A stretch of DNA of 64,000 nt from Acinetobacter bereziniae LMG 1003 = CIP 70.12 (GCF_000368925.1 NZ_KB849755.1:1480620-1544619), one strand, 5' to 3'; counted from the stretch's first letter, positions 1 to 8,917 are shown. Numbers and translations are program-made. Notes: generated by a model from the letters alone, not told the origin.

Positions 1-1
1 C

Positions 2-586
2 GGAAAACCTTTGCATGTGCATGGTTTCCTTGATGAGTTTGAAAAGCTGAGAAGAAAAAATATTACCCTCTTAAATCAAGTTTCTGATTTAGGTTATCCT
101 ATAGTTGGTTTGGATCCAGCAATGACTCTAGTTTTTCGTCAAGAATATCATAAGAGATTTACTGAAGAATTGCCTGAACATCGTTATCAAGTCATGTTGG
201 TACAAGAATGGCTAAAGCAACGCTTGGACGAATTTGAACTGCCAAAATTATCAACAACTCAATCCATGTATTATTTAGCTGGGCATTGCACTGAGCGAAC
301 ACAAGAACCTAAATCGAATCAAATGTGGAAAGATATTTTCCAAGTGTTTGGCTTAGAACTTGAATCACTTACTTTGGGATGTTGTGGTATGGCTGGAACC
401 TATGGTCATGAAACTGAACATTTAAACCAATCAAAAATGATTTATCAACAATCATGGCAAAGTAAGGTAGAACTGCACCACCAATGGATTTTAGCAACTG
501 GATATTCATGTCGAACTCAAGTCAAACGTTTAGAAAAAACTCAACTTCGCCATCCTATTCAGGTTCTGTTAGAAAAATTGGGCTGA
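2..586 (+). CDS. FAD/Fe-S-binding oxidoreductase, YdiJ-like, C-terminal fragment
   Basis: The reading frame is open to the left edge, so only about the last 194 residues are present. They form the C-terminal half of the cysteine-rich (CCG) region found in D-2-hydroxyacid dehydrogenases that fuse an FAD-binding domain to an Fe-S domain. Visible cysteine motifs are GHCTER, CCGMAGTYGH and TGYSCR, in the usual order for the tail of this family. Family members of about 1000 residues oxidise D-2-hydroxyacids such as D-2-hydroxyglutarate or D-lactate at the membrane and pass electrons to the respiratory chain; the substrate here cannot be judged from the fragment. The gene ends in TGA and is followed by about 385 bp without a gene. 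Confidence 0.8.
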   Translation, partial: GKPLHVHGFLDEFEKLRRKNITLLNQVSDLGYPIVGLDPAMTLVFRQEYHKRFTEELPEHRYQVMLVQEWLKQRLDEFELPKLSTTQSMYYLAGHCTERTQEPKSNQMWKDIFQVFGLELESLTLGCCGMAGTYGHETEHLNQSKMIYQQSWQSKVELHHQWILATGYSCRTQVKRLEKTQLRHPIQVLLEKLG

Positions 587-970
587 GTCTTAAATATCAT
601 CGGGTCTGTTGACCTTTTATAAATGGCTCTTGTTATAGGTTAAAATTGGGCATGAGACCGATACATTTTAAAGCATGAAACGAAGAAAATTGCGAAACTA
701 TTTTTAAGTTCCATAATGCATGGTTAAGATAGTTTAGCCACAACCCTGAGCAAAAATAAAGTATGGCTTTGTCCTTGCTTATATCTCCCAGCTCAACATG
801 GCGACATCGATGTCGCCTCGCCATAGAAAGACCATCTATAACTCAAAAATGCAAAAAATATGTTTAAGCAAAACTTTTAAAAATTCATATAAAAAGTATC
901 AAGTACATTGGATATGAACGATTCAAATCACATGTCTGAATCATGAAATGCTTTGACTCAAATTAATAAA
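587..970. other. Intergenic region with perfect 18-bp palindrome
   Basis: No supported gene. It contains the perfect palindrome GGCGACATCGATGTCGCC at 800-817, nested inside a longer ATGGCG...CGCCAT arrangement. It lies between a rightward gene end and the end of a leftward LysR gene, so a bidirectional terminator or a dispersed intergenic repeat are both possible. A 63-codon minus-strand frame here has no convincing start or protein-like features. Confidence 0.4.
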
Positions 971-1843
971 TCATTGTGAATTCATTAACCATGACTTTAC
1001 CAATGGCAAGGATGGTGGTTGATGAGGTTTTCGTGGTGATATGAGGTAAAAGCCTGATCCTGTATCGAGTGTAATTGAGTTTAAACGTATTAATCGCCCT
1101 GCCTCTAAATCATCTTTGACAAAATTTAGGCAAGTTAAGGCTATCCCTTGCCCAGCAATTGCTGAATCAATGGCAAGTGAGGTCTGATTAAAATAAATAT
1201 TTTTAGAATTAAACAAATCATGATCAGGAAAAGCGACCTGAAGATATTTAGGCCAAAAATTATGGGCATCATGAATTAAAGTATACGATTGAAGACTTTT
1301 AGAATCATGCGGATGCCCTATTTTTTCAATGAGCAAAGGATTTGCTACAGCAACCACCTGGTTTTCAAAAAGCAAATCAGCATTCACACTATTTTCAAAA
1401 GGTGGGGCTGCTAAACGGATAGCTAAATCAATTCCATCTGTGCCAAAATTTTGTACCTTTGGACTCGCAACAACTCTTAAATCCAAATCAGGATAAGTCT
1501 CTGCAAATTCATTTAAACGTGGAAGTAACCATTTCGCAGCAAATGAGGGGGGAACGCTGATAGTAAGATAGGGTTGAGTTGGATGTAATATTTCTGTTGC
1601 TTCTTCTAATATTTTAAATGCCTGTTTTACACTTATCGCATATCGATAAGCACTCTCAGTCATTGTTAATTTTCTTGGTGTTCTTTCAAATAATTTGAGA
1701 CCCAACTCCTCCTCTAAGCCTCTAATTTGTTGAGCCACAGCAGCTTGTGTGACCCCTAACTCATCAGCAGCTAATCTAAAATTTAAGTGCCTTGATACAA
1801 CTTCAAATACATATAAACCTTTTAACGATGGAAGCTTTCTCAT
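971..1843 (-). CDS. LysR-family transcriptional regulator (GcvA-like)
   Basis: A 290-residue LysR regulator. Residues 1-60 form the winged helix-turn-helix (ADELGVTQAAVAQQIRGLEE), followed by a periplasmic-binding-protein-like effector domain. The opening MRKLPSLKGLYVFEVV is typical of the GcvA/AmpR group. I chose the ATG at 1843 because the family normally starts there; an upstream GTG at 1912 would add 23 residues that match no LysR N-terminus. It is divergent from the SDR gene starting near 1962 across about 120 bp containing small inverted repeats such as ATAG-N5-CTAT at 1854-1866. By LysR convention it probably controls that SDR/tautomerase/PNPOx-like cluster and itself. The effector is unknown. 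Confidence 0.85.
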   Translation of the reverse strand: MRKLPSLKGLYVFEVVSRHLNFRLAADELGVTQAAVAQQIRGLEEELGLKLFERTPRKLTMTESAYRYAISVKQAFKILEEATEILHPTQPYLTISVPPSFAAKWLLPRLNEFAETYPDLDLRVVASPKVQNFGTDGIDLAIRLAAPPFENSVNADLLFENQVVAVANPLLIEKIGHPHDSKSLQSYTLIHDAHNFWPKYLQVAFPDHDLFNSKNIYFNQTSLAIDSAIAGQGIALTCLNFVKDDLEAGRLIRLNSITLDTGSGFYLISPRKPHQPPSLPLVKSWLMNSQ

Positions 1844-1961
1844 GAACTTAGCCAATAGTTTTTCTATCTGATCATACAAAATAATATCGTTTGTTTGCGG
1901 TGTACTCAACACTTAAACTCAATAAATAAAATGATTACCATCTATAGTGAGGAAAATGAAA

Positions 1962-2663
1962 ATGGTTGATAAAGTTGCAGTTATTACAGCCGCAGGGAGT
2001 GGCATGGGCGCCGCAGTCGCAAGAAAATTGGCCAATGAAGGATACAAAGTAGCCATTCTTTCTTCTTCAGGAAAAGGAGAAGCGCTTGCTCAAGAGTTAA
2101 ATGGTTTAGGTGTGACTGGCTCAAACCAGTCTCCTGAAGATATTCAACGCCTGATTGATGAAACACTTAAACGTTGGGGACGAATTGATGTCTTAGTTAA
2201 TAGTGCTGGTCACGGTCCGCGTAAAGGAATTTTAGAGTTAACGGATGAAGATTGGCATGCTGGTATTGATACTTACTTTTTAAATGCTGTACGTCCAACT
2301 CGTTTAGTTGTACCGATTATGCAAAAGCAGAAAAGTGGTGTGATTATTAATATTTCTACTACATGGGCATTTGAACCAAGTCCATTATTCCCAACCTCGG
2401 TGGTTGCTCGTGCAGGTCTAGCTGCCTTTACAAAAATCTGCTCAGATCAGTATGCCACTGACAATATACGTTTTAATAATGTCTTACCAGGTTGGATTGA
2501 TAGTTTGCCAATGACAAACGAACGCAGTGATAGTGTTCCAATGAAACGTTATGGTACTACAGAAGAAATTGCAGCGACGGTCGCATTCTTAGCTTCTGAA
2601 GGTGCTGCATATATTACTGGTCAAAACATTCGTGTAGATGGCGGTCTAGCTCGTTCGATCTAA
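1962..2663 (+). CDS. SDR-fold protein lacking the canonical Tyr/Lys catalytic pair
   Basis: A Rossmann-fold short-chain dehydrogenase/reductase of about 233 residues. The nucleotide-binding loop is TAAGSGMG and the NNAG-equivalent is NSAG. Where classical SDRs have Y-x3-K, this protein reads S-V-V-A-R before AGLAAFTK, so both the catalytic Tyr and Lys are replaced. The ending YITGQNIRVDGG is classical. A GAGG ribosome site at 1949-1952 sits 9 nt before ATG 1962 but only 3 nt before ATG 1956, so 1962 is preferred. It is the first gene of a rightward cluster with a tautomerase and an FMN-binding protein, divergent from a LysR gene. It may be a divergent reductase or a non-catalytic binding protein. 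Confidence 0.8.
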   Translation: MVDKVAVITAAGSGMGAAVARKLANEGYKVAILSSSGKGEALAQELNGLGVTGSNQSPEDIQRLIDETLKRWGRIDVLVNSAGHGPRKGILELTDEDWHAGIDTYFLNAVRPTRLVVPIMQKQKSGVIINISTTWAFEPSPLFPTSVVARAGLAAFTKICSDQYATDNIRFNNVLPGWIDSLPMTNERSDSVPMKRYGTTEEIAATVAFLASEGAAYITGQNIRVDGGLARSI

Positions 2664-2684
2664 TAACAAATATCAGTGATTATT

Positions 2685-2713
2685 GGGATAAAGCGATGTA
2701 GCTTTATCCCTTT
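2685..2713 (+). terminator. Strong hairpin after the SDR gene
   Basis: GGGATAAAGC (2685-2694), a 6-nt loop and GCTTTATCCC (2701-2710) form a perfect 10-bp stem followed by only three T. It sits 15 bp before the tautomerase start, so it may partially terminate, or protect the 3' end of the SDR message and set unequal expression within the cluster. Confidence 0.5.
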
Positions 2714-2727
2714 GGGAGTTTTACAAA

Positions 2728-2919
2728 ATGCCGTTAATTACAATTGAACTTGCCCCAGGGCGTACACATGCGCAAAAGAAAGCGTTTATGCAAGAAGTCA
2801 CAACCTTGACTTCAGTGATATTAAAATGTCCAACAGAGACCATTGATATTATTTTTAAAGAAATACCATCATCTGATTGGGCACATGCAGGAAAGTTTTA
2901 CGCTGAACCTGATCAATAA
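2728..2919 (+). CDS. 4-oxalocrotonate tautomerase-family protein
   Basis: A 63-residue protein of the tautomerase superfamily. It begins Met-Pro, so removal of Met leaves the N-terminal proline that acts as general base/acid in this family. The PLITIELAPGRTHAQKKAF start and the length match 4-OT subunits, which assemble as hexamers of beta-alpha-beta units. Such enzymes interconvert enol and keto acids or act in dehalogenase-type reactions; the substrate here is not deducible. The arginine usually found near residue 11 is present as R in PGRTH, while the second typical arginine near residue 39 is not obvious. A GGAG ribosome site (TTTGGGAGTT) precedes ATG. It lies 64 bp behind the SDR gene and 68 bp before a PNPOx-like gene. 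Confidence 0.85.
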   Translation: MPLITIELAPGRTHAQKKAFMQEVTTLTSVILKCPTETIDIIFKEIPSSDWAHAGKFYAEPDQ

Positions 2920-2963
2920 GATTTTAATGATATAAGGCTGGAATTAAAATCTTACAGCCTTAT
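2918..2963 (+). promoter_or_regulatory. Two interleaved, mutually exclusive hairpins
   Basis: AAGATTTTAAT (2918-2928) pairs perfectly with ATTAAAATCTT (2943-2953). ATAAGGCTG (2932-2940), lying in that loop, pairs perfectly with CAGCCTTAT (2955-2963). The one-nt junction makes simultaneous pairing as a pseudoknot sterically unlikely, so the RNA has two alternative folds. The element spans the tautomerase stop codon and lies just upstream of the PNPOx-like gene. Confidence 0.45.
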
Positions 2964-2987
2964 CCTATCGGTCATCCGAGGTGTTAT

Positions 2988-3566
2988 ATGGGTATACCGC
3001 TTAAAAGTGATTTATTCAAACAAATTATGGATCACCTAACCCAAGCTTCTATAGAGCGCTCCCCTTTTACCCTGATGCAACTTGCGACCATAAATTCAAA
3101 AAATGAACCTAAGCTTAGGACAATTGTACTTCGCGACTTCAACGCAGAGAAAGGAATAATTTCTTTTTTTACTGATACACGTTCTCAAAAAATAGAAGAA
3201 ATAAATAATAATCATAAAGTTGCTTTAGTTGCATTTGATCCTAAAGGAATCCAATTACGAATTGAAGGTGAAGCGAATATTATTCAAGATATGCAAACAA
3301 AAAAAGAAGCATGGCATAAATTAAAACAACACACTCATTTACTGTTTACAACATCCGTTTCACCTGGAAAAAAAATTGCTTCACCTCACGAAGTCAGATA
3401 TATAGATGAAGAATATGGCAATAAAGAACCATCTATTTTTTTTGCTCTTATTGATATCCACATAACAAGTTTAGAGTGGTTGGACCTGAATGAAAATCCC
3501 CATATAAGATGTTTTTTTGAAAAAGATAAAAATGGAGAATGGCAAGGACAGTGGTTAGCCCCTTAA
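2988..3566 (+). CDS. Pyridoxamine 5'-phosphate oxidase-fold FMN-binding protein
   Basis: A 192-residue protein of the split-barrel FMN-binding superfamily. The N-terminal half carries the characteristic run of strands (FTLMQLATI, PKLRTIVLRDF, IISFFTDTRSQKIEEI, VALVAFDPK, QLRIEGEA), including the TDTRSxK segment that contacts the FMN phosphate in PdxH-like proteins. The C-terminal part (SLEWLDLNENPHIRCFF) resembles the Alr4036-type domain. True PdxH proteins end with a conserved R-x-x-P element that I do not see, so vitamin B6 synthesis is unlikely to be its role. It is the third gene behind the SDR and tautomerase genes, which suggests a flavin-dependent step or a flavin/haem-binding accessory. 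Ribosome site GAGG lies upstream of ATG. Confidence 0.75.
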   Translation: MGIPLKSDLFKQIMDHLTQASIERSPFTLMQLATINSKNEPKLRTIVLRDFNAEKGIISFFTDTRSQKIEEINNNHKVALVAFDPKGIQLRIEGEANIIQDMQTKKEAWHKLKQHTHLLFTTSVSPGKKIASPHEVRYIDEEYGNKEPSIFFALIDIHITSLEWLDLNENPHIRCFFEKDKNGEWQGQWLAP

Positions 3567-3883
3567 TTATCCAATCTTTTGCGTTTTAACATGAACGTGA
3601 GTTCGATGCAAATACATCTTCAACTCATTGAAAAACAATAAGTCTCGGCGGAGTCTTGCTGAGTTTTCACCCAATTTCAGGATCAGCCTGCGGCTCGCCC
3701 TACTTTTCTTTCGGGAAAAGTAGGCAAAACCATTGTCACCCGCAAAACTCGTCAACCACCAGCAACATATTTAATCAGTCGCAGAAACAATACTTTATAG
3801 AAGTAACCCTGCCTCAAACAGTTGCAGATGACGTTTCCGAGTATCACATTTCATCAAGAATTTTTATCGAACTCAGGTTAACA
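3567..3883. repeat. Gene-free region with hairpin; possible dispersed intergenic repeat
   Basis: It lies between two convergent genes. CCTACTTTTC (3699-3708) and GAAAAGTAGG (3715-3724) form a perfect 10-bp stem with a 6-nt loop. The surrounding 3630-3740 block is G+C-richer than its flanks and can be read as spurious short frames on both strands, which is common for dispersed intergenic repeats. Its copy number cannot be judged here. No gene is supported. Confidence 0.35.
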
Positions 3884-4777
3884 TTAATTTAAATGATCTT
3901 GAATCCATTGTGTAATTGTCACGACTTTTGGCGTTTTCGCCATCGATGTTGGATAAGTCATATAATAAGCTTTGGTATTATTTAATTCATAAGGCCAAGC
4001 CAAGATTAATTTTTGAGTTAATAACTCTTCTTCAATCAAAAATTTGGGAATAAGTGCAACACCACAACCTATTATTGCCGCATTAATACATGAATAAAAA
4101 GTATCAAATCTTGGACCAATAAATGGGTGTTCATTTACGAACTCTTGCATTTGAAAATATTCATCCCATGCTCTAGGACGTGATCGACATTGAATTAAAA
4201 CATGACAATGAAAGTCTTCTAAACTATTAAAAGGCGTTTGTGTAATTTCAGGAGAACATACGGCTACACACTGCTCTTCAAATAATTTGATGCTGGTCAT
4301 ATCCCTCCAGACGCCTTCACCATATAAAAAGGCAATATCTGCTTGTAAATTTTCAATTTCCGAATCATGAATTTGTTCTTGAACATCGAGATGTATATTG
4401 GGATGAGATTTTCCAAATCCTTTTAATGCTTTAATCAACCATCTCGCGCATAACGTAGGGTGAACAGCGATATTCACCGTCTCTGCTTCACTCCCATGTG
4501 CCAATATATTTAAAACAGAGATTTCGATTTGATTGAGTATCTTTTGGGCTTCTGCTAGGAATATTTTACCTGAAGGAGTAAGATTTAAACCCTTTAAAGA
4601 ACGGTCAAATAAAGTCGTGTTAAGGCTATCCTCTAAATGGATAACTTGTTTACTTACAGCACTTTGAGTCATGTGGAGGACTTGAGCAGCTTTGGTAAAA
4701 CTTAGAAATCGAGCAGAAGCTTCAAAGCATCGTAATGATGTCGTCGATGGAAAAGTTCTGGATGTCATTTTATGCAT
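3884..4777 (-). CDS. LysR-family transcriptional regulator
   Basis: A 297-residue LysR regulator. The helix-turn-helix lies at about residues 24-50 (FTKAAQVLHMTQSAVSKQVIHLED), followed by the linker helix and a two-lobed effector domain ending TITQWIQDHLN. The SLRCFEASARFLSF opening places it in the GcvA-like group. The start at 4777 is supported by an AGGA ribosome site about 10 nt upstream; ATG 4768 is an alternative. The nearest upstream gene on the same strand is a DMT exporter (4999-5871) with a 221-bp gap, and the downstream neighbour is convergent, so its target is uncertain. The exporter is the best candidate by proximity. Confidence 0.85.
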   Translation of the reverse strand: MHKMTSRTFPSTTSLRCFEASARFLSFTKAAQVLHMTQSAVSKQVIHLEDSLNTTLFDRSLKGLNLTPSGKIFLAEAQKILNQIEISVLNILAHGSEAETVNIAVHPTLCARWLIKALKGFGKSHPNIHLDVQEQIHDSEIENLQADIAFLYGEGVWRDMTSIKLFEEQCVAVCSPEITQTPFNSLEDFHCHVLIQCRSRPRAWDEYFQMQEFVNEHPFIGPRFDTFYSCINAAIIGCGVALIPKFLIEEELLTQKLILAWPYELNNTKAYYMTYPTSMAKTPKVVTITQWIQDHLN

Positions 4778-4998
4778 TTTTTAAATTCCTTTTTTTAATA
4801 TTGAAGAGTGCCCAAATCCATTGAAAGTTACTTGTTTTTTAGTCTGCCATATCATTGCTTTGACCAAATACCTTTAGATCACTGACTCAATAATACGAAT
4901 TTCAATTTAACCCATTCAGTAAAAAATAAAAATTCAAAAAATACCCAATCAAGCAGATATTTTTCATCTTTTCGCTGTCCTTTTTAACAACAATCATC

Positions 4999-5871
4999 TT
5001 AACCTAGCTTTGTAGTTTGGATGACAATTACTCCTCCGATAATAAGTGTGAGCGCGAACCACTCAATTGCTGTTACATTTTCCCCCATTACAGCACCAAT
5101 AATCACAGCAATGACAGGTGCTATATATGTTGCAACTGAAGCTTTCACTGCTCCTAATTTTTGAATAATGTAATAATACAAAAGAAAGGCTCCTCCCGTA
5201 CCCATTACACCTAGCCCAATAATAGTACCTAAAAGTACATGTCTATCAGAATATATTGTTGTAATACCTTTAAAATCAATGAATAAAATAAGTATCAGTA
5301 CTGCTATACCTAATTGCCAAGTTGCAAGTGCAATGGATGGTATCTCTAATGGCAAAAGATAATATCGGGCATAAACAAATGAGATACCGAAGCTCAAAGA
5401 TCCGACCATTACCCAGAATATTCCCATTAATGAAATAAATTCAGAACTTTCCCACGGACGAGCACTTAAAATAATCCCCGAAAAACTGAGCGCAATACCC
5501 ATAATGACGCCTAGTGACAATCGATCTTCACGCAAAAAAATGAGTGTTGCAAGTAAAGTAAAAATAGGAATAATTCCACTTAATAATCCAGCGATACTAC
5601 TTGGTAATAATGCCGTTCCAGCAACAATACCATAGTAATAAAGGATCGCTGCTAAAACAGACATGACCACAAAATGCTTTAGATAACGTAGTTGCTTCAA
5701 TGAAATACTTCCTGTATACAAAGCAACGATTAAAAGAGGGATGAAAGCAAAGAAAATCCGCATGAATACCGTCTGAGCTGGAGAAATTAAAGCGGTCGCC
5801 CATTTCATATAGATGAAATTGCTTCCCCAAATGATACCCAGTAAGACAAGTGCAGCATAAGCACGCAACAT
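4999..5871 (-). CDS. DMT-superfamily (EamA) transporter
   Basis: A 290-residue integral membrane protein with ten predicted hydrophobic segments arranged as two EamA repeats (from LGIIWGSNFIYMKWA and from LGIGVMGTGGAFLLYYYIIQ). The second repeat contains the family pattern ending GAVMGENVTAIEWFALTLIIGGVIVI. Family members of this size export amino acids, metabolites or drugs across the inner membrane. No substrate signature is visible. It lies between an amino-acid permease and a LysR gene, all on the minus strand, and a hairpin at 5904-5926 separates it from the permease, so it probably has its own promoter. Confidence 0.85.
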   Translation of the reverse strand: MLRAYAALVLLGIIWGSNFIYMKWATALISPAQTVFMRIFFAFIPLLIVALYTGSISLKQLRYLKHFVVMSVLAAILYYYGIVAGTALLPSSIAGLLSGIIPIFTLLATLIFLREDRLSLGVIMGIALSFSGIILSARPWESSEFISLMGIFWVMVGSLSFGISFVYARYYLLPLEIPSIALATWQLGIAVLILILFIDFKGITTIYSDRHVLLGTIIGLGVMGTGGAFLLYYYIIQKLGAVKASVATYIAPVIAVIIGAVMGENVTAIEWFALTLIIGGVIVIQTTKLG

Positions 5872-5903
5872 AGTGTCCTTAACTCCTCAGAGCATTCATA
5901 ACA

Positions 5904-5926
5904 TTCGAGCTCCACAAGAGCTCGAA
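5904..5926 (-). terminator. Hairpin between permease and DMT transporter genes
   Basis: TTCGAGCTC (5904-5912), a 5-nt loop and GAGCTCGAA (5918-5926) form a perfect 9-bp stem 44 bp beyond the permease stop codon. No T-run follows, so it is either a weak intrinsic terminator or an RNA-stabilising stem. Confidence 0.5.
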
Positions 5927-5969
5927 CTCATTTGATTAAAGAATTCTTTTTGACAGTTGTCTCGTATAT

Positions 5970-7367
5970 TTAAGAATTCGATTTATTCTTTATGAATTTA
6001 ACAATGAAACTAGCACTCACTGTACCAATTGCCAAAACCAAAGTGACTATGGTTTCGTACTGATACTTTTCATTCACAAACATATATCCCAATGTGAGTG
6101 TAATTAAAGCAATGACAACATAAGTCAAATATGGAAAACACCACATTTTAAAATCAAGCTTAATACCTTGTTTGTCTAATGATTTACGCATTTTTAATTG
6201 AGATAACGCGATAATTAAATAAATGAGTAAGCTAATTGCGCCTAAGGTAGATAAAAAGAAGAAAAACAATCCCTCAGAAGCATAATAATTAAGTCCTAAA
6301 CAAATGATTGAGAAAATGGTGGTGACGATAACTGCTGTTCGTGGTACACCTGCCTGGGTTACATTAGCGCAAATTTTAGGTGCATCTCCACGACTTGCTA
6401 AAGAAAACAACATACGAGAACTTATGTAGGTGCCTGTATTTAAAACACTGCTTACCGAAACGAAAACAACCAGATCCATGATGAGTTTTGAACCCGGCAC
6501 ATTTAGAACATGCAGAACATACTGAAACGTTCCCATTTCCTGTAACCCTTTATCTGTCCATGGCACGATACACAGCACTAGAAAAATGGAAAGTACATAG
6601 AATATTGCAATACGATAAATCACCAGATTGGTTGAACGGCGAATTTCCTTGCCTGGATGTTTTGCCTCTGCAGCAGCAATTGACAACATTTCCACACCAA
6701 AGAATGAAAACATCACAATTAATATCCCAGACAGAATAGCCCCATAGCCATGAGGAAATAGTCCGCCATGCTGATATAAATTAGCAATACCACTAATATT
6801 TGGATTTAATGACCAATAACCCAAAATTGCTGAAACACATATAACAATGAAAATAACTATGGCAGCAACTTTAGTTAAAGCAAACCAAAATTCAAACTCA
6901 CCAAATTTTTTTACGTCGAAAAGATTTGTCAAGGTTAAGATTAAAAGAATACTAAAAGCAAAAATAGCGGGATGTACATCAGGAAAATAAGCAACTAATA
7001 TATTTGCCCCCATTATTGCTTCAAAAGCAACAACTAACATCCAAAACCACCAGTATAACCAACCTGTGGTAAAACCAGCCCAATGTCCTAATGTTTTTTC
7101 AGCATAAACTGAAAATGAGCCTGAGTCTGGATGTAGCACTGCCATTTCACCCAACATACGCATCACTAAGAATACTAGAATACCTACAATCATGTAAGAA
7201 AATAATATCGTGGGACCAATCGTATTAATGGCTGATGCTGATGCAATAAATAGACCTGCACCAATAATTCCACCAATTGTTATCATACCCACCTGTCGGC
7301 TTGATAAACTGTGGCATAATTTATTGTCCGTATCACTACGATTAGATATATTGTCATGTTGTTCCAT
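5970..7367 (-). CDS. Amino-acid permease, APC superfamily (GabP/AAT-like)
   Basis: A 465-residue proton-coupled amino-acid transporter with twelve hydrophobic segments. TM1 carries the substrate-carboxylate loop GGIIGAGLF, and TM2-3 carry MRMLGEMAVLHPDSGSF and WAGFTTGWLYWWFW, hallmarks of the bacterial amino-acid transporter (AAT) family that includes GABA, proline and aromatic amino-acid permeases. The FGVEMLSIAAAEAKHPGKEI block in TM6 and the following loop is also typical. The sequence resembles GABA permeases most, but residue-level specificity cannot be settled by eye. It is transcribed away from a porin gene across a 383-bp divergent region, so permease and porin may be co-regulated. 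Confidence 0.88.
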   Translation of the reverse strand: MEQHDNISNRSDTDNKLCHSLSSRQVGMITIGGIIGAGLFIASASAINTIGPTILFSYMIVGILVFLVMRMLGEMAVLHPDSGSFSVYAEKTLGHWAGFTTGWLYWWFWMLVVAFEAIMGANILVAYFPDVHPAIFAFSILLILTLTNLFDVKKFGEFEFWFALTKVAAIVIFIVICVSAILGYWSLNPNISGIANLYQHGGLFPHGYGAILSGILIVMFSFFGVEMLSIAAAEAKHPGKEIRRSTNLVIYRIAIFYVLSIFLVLCIVPWTDKGLQEMGTFQYVLHVLNVPGSKLIMDLVVFVSVSSVLNTGTYISSRMLFSLASRGDAPKICANVTQAGVPRTAVIVTTIFSIICLGLNYYASEGLFFFFLSTLGAISLLIYLIIALSQLKMRKSLDKQGIKLDFKMWCFPYLTYVVIALITLTLGYMFVNEKYQYETIVTLVLAIGTVSASFIVKFIKNKSNS

Positions 7368-7750
7368 TGAATCCTTCCTTATAAATTTTAATTGTTTATT
7401 GATCCATATATTAAATTTAGAAAAATTCTAATAAACGACTACAGTACACTCCATTTTATAACTGTAGATAATTGATCGATTCACAAAACTATCAATTTCA
7501 ATAAACTAATTTAGTATGTTTTTACTGATTCTGACCTACAAACGAAAAAAGGGAATGTCTTTACGACTTATTTTCGTAGACATTTAATGCATGCAATATT
7601 CTTTTTCTTTTCGTGTTTTGCTATTAATAAATCAAAGAAAATCCATGTTCTAAATTTCTCCATATAGAAATTCATAACAAATATATTTTCAAGCTTCAGT
7701 CTGGAGCACAAAAAAATAAATTCAGTAAATCAATATCAAGGAAGATATCA
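7368..7750. promoter_or_regulatory. Divergent promoter region between permease and porin
   Basis: 383 bp of AT-rich DNA between two divergently transcribed genes, so it must hold both promoters. The porin start is preceded by a GGAAG-like ribosome site just before ATG 7751. I see no strong long palindrome and cannot place the -35/-10 boxes confidently. Confidence 0.5.
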
Positions 7751-8917
7751 ATGTTTAAATTCAAATACTTAGCTATAAACTTGACCCTATTATCTATATT
7801 TTATCCTCAGATGACACAAGCTTCCTCTCAAATCGGAGATCCCCAATCTAATCTTGGGGCACTTACATTTTCAGGATGGCTACGTGCCAATATTCAGGAT
7901 AAAAACTATTCGAATGATGAACATAAGCTCAAATTTGATGCAGCAAAATTAGCCATTCAATATGACGCAACCCAATTCTTTGGTAATTTTGAATATCGTT
8001 GTTATCAATTTGATGAAATCTGTGATTTTTCTTCTTTGGTCAATGCCAATCTTGGCTATAAGATTAATCCAAGTAATCGTATAACTATTGGGATACAGGA
8101 TGTACCTTTCGGACCTGGTCGTGGCTGGTCAACCAATTGGTTTGGAGACATTACTGTGACTTCAGGTTTATCAGATATTCACCATTTGGGCGTGAACTTC
8201 AATACTCAGCTCTCTGATGATACGACAATCGACCTCGCCTATTTCGTCCGTGATGCGGGAAGTTATGTAGGAGATAGTAAAAATGCTGCACGCTATTCTG
8301 CCAGTTATGTCAATCCCAATGATCCGAATGAAACCCGCTTGCAAGAAAAAAATATGCTCGTTTCACGTATCGATCAAAAATTACCTCAATGGATTGACGG
8401 ACTGAATCTAAGCGCAGGAGGCTCTTATTGGTATTCACAGTTGGATAATAAAACCAATAATCAGACAGGGCATCGTAATAGTTGGGCTATTTTCTCTCGT
8501 GCTCATTATAATAACTTTAATTTAACATTAACGACTGGTAGGAACAAAATTAAAAACAAAGATCTATTACAACCTAATTATTCCGTCATGGGAGCATTTG
8601 ATACTAATTATTATGTTGCGAATGATGCTGATTTCTATGCCATCGATATTAATTATGCTTATAAAGATCCAAATGGTCGTTTTAATCTAACACCGTATGC
8701 GACTTATTCGCTATATAATAAAAATATTGATGATTATAAAGACTCAACACGTCATACGATTGGAGCGCAACTTGATGTGAAAAAGTTCTCTTTTGCAACA
8801 GAATATATTTTTGGAAAAAATGATCCATTTATTAACGGAAATATGCAATCCTTATCAATAGCTGATAATAAACCGACCCATAAAATGTTAAATTTATTAT
8901 TCTTCTATAATTTTTAA
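7751..8917 (+). CDS. Outer-membrane beta-barrel protein, putative porin
   Basis: A 388-residue protein with a signal peptide (about residues 1-25, MFKFKYLAINLTLLSIF...TQAS) and a remainder built of alternating amphipathic strands rich in aromatic and acidic residues. It ends in FFYNF; a terminal phenylalanine is the usual signal for outer-membrane barrel assembly. Motifs such as FGNFEYRCYQFD and ITIGIQDVPFGPGRGWSTNWFGD look like porin strands lining a channel. It resembles alginate- or OprD-like putative porins of gamma-proteobacteria rather than OprB. It stands alone, divergent from the amino-acid permease, so uptake of an amino-acid-related solute is a reasonable inference. Confidence 0.75.
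   Translation: MFKFKYLAINLTLLSIFYPQMTQASSQIGDPQSNLGALTFSGWLRANIQDKNYSNDEHKLKFDAAKLAIQYDATQFFGNFEYRCYQFDEICDFSSLVNANLGYKINPSNRITIGIQDVPFGPGRGWSTNWFGDITVTSGLSDIHHLGVNFNTQLSDDTTIDLAYFVRDAGSYVGDSKNAARYSASYVNPNDPNETRLQEKNMLVSRIDQKLPQWIDGLNLSAGGSYWYSQLDNKTNNQTGHRNSWAIFSRAHYNNFNLTLTTGRNKIKNKDLLQPNYSVMGAFDTNYYVANDADFYAIDINYAYKDPNGRFNLTPYATYSLYNKNIDDYKDSTRHTIGAQLDVKKFSFATEYIFGKNDPFINGNMQSLSIADNKPTHKMLNLLFFYNF

Noticed and set aside
633..824. 63-codon minus-strand frame between the oxidoreductase fragment and the first LysR gene
   Set aside because: No convincing ribosome site, cysteine/arginine-rich low-complexity start, and it runs through a palindrome; better explained as intergenic repeat DNA.
3567..3892. 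Overlapping short frames on both strands between two convergent genes
   Set aside because: They overlap each other and a perfect hairpin, lack ribosome sites and have no protein-like composition.
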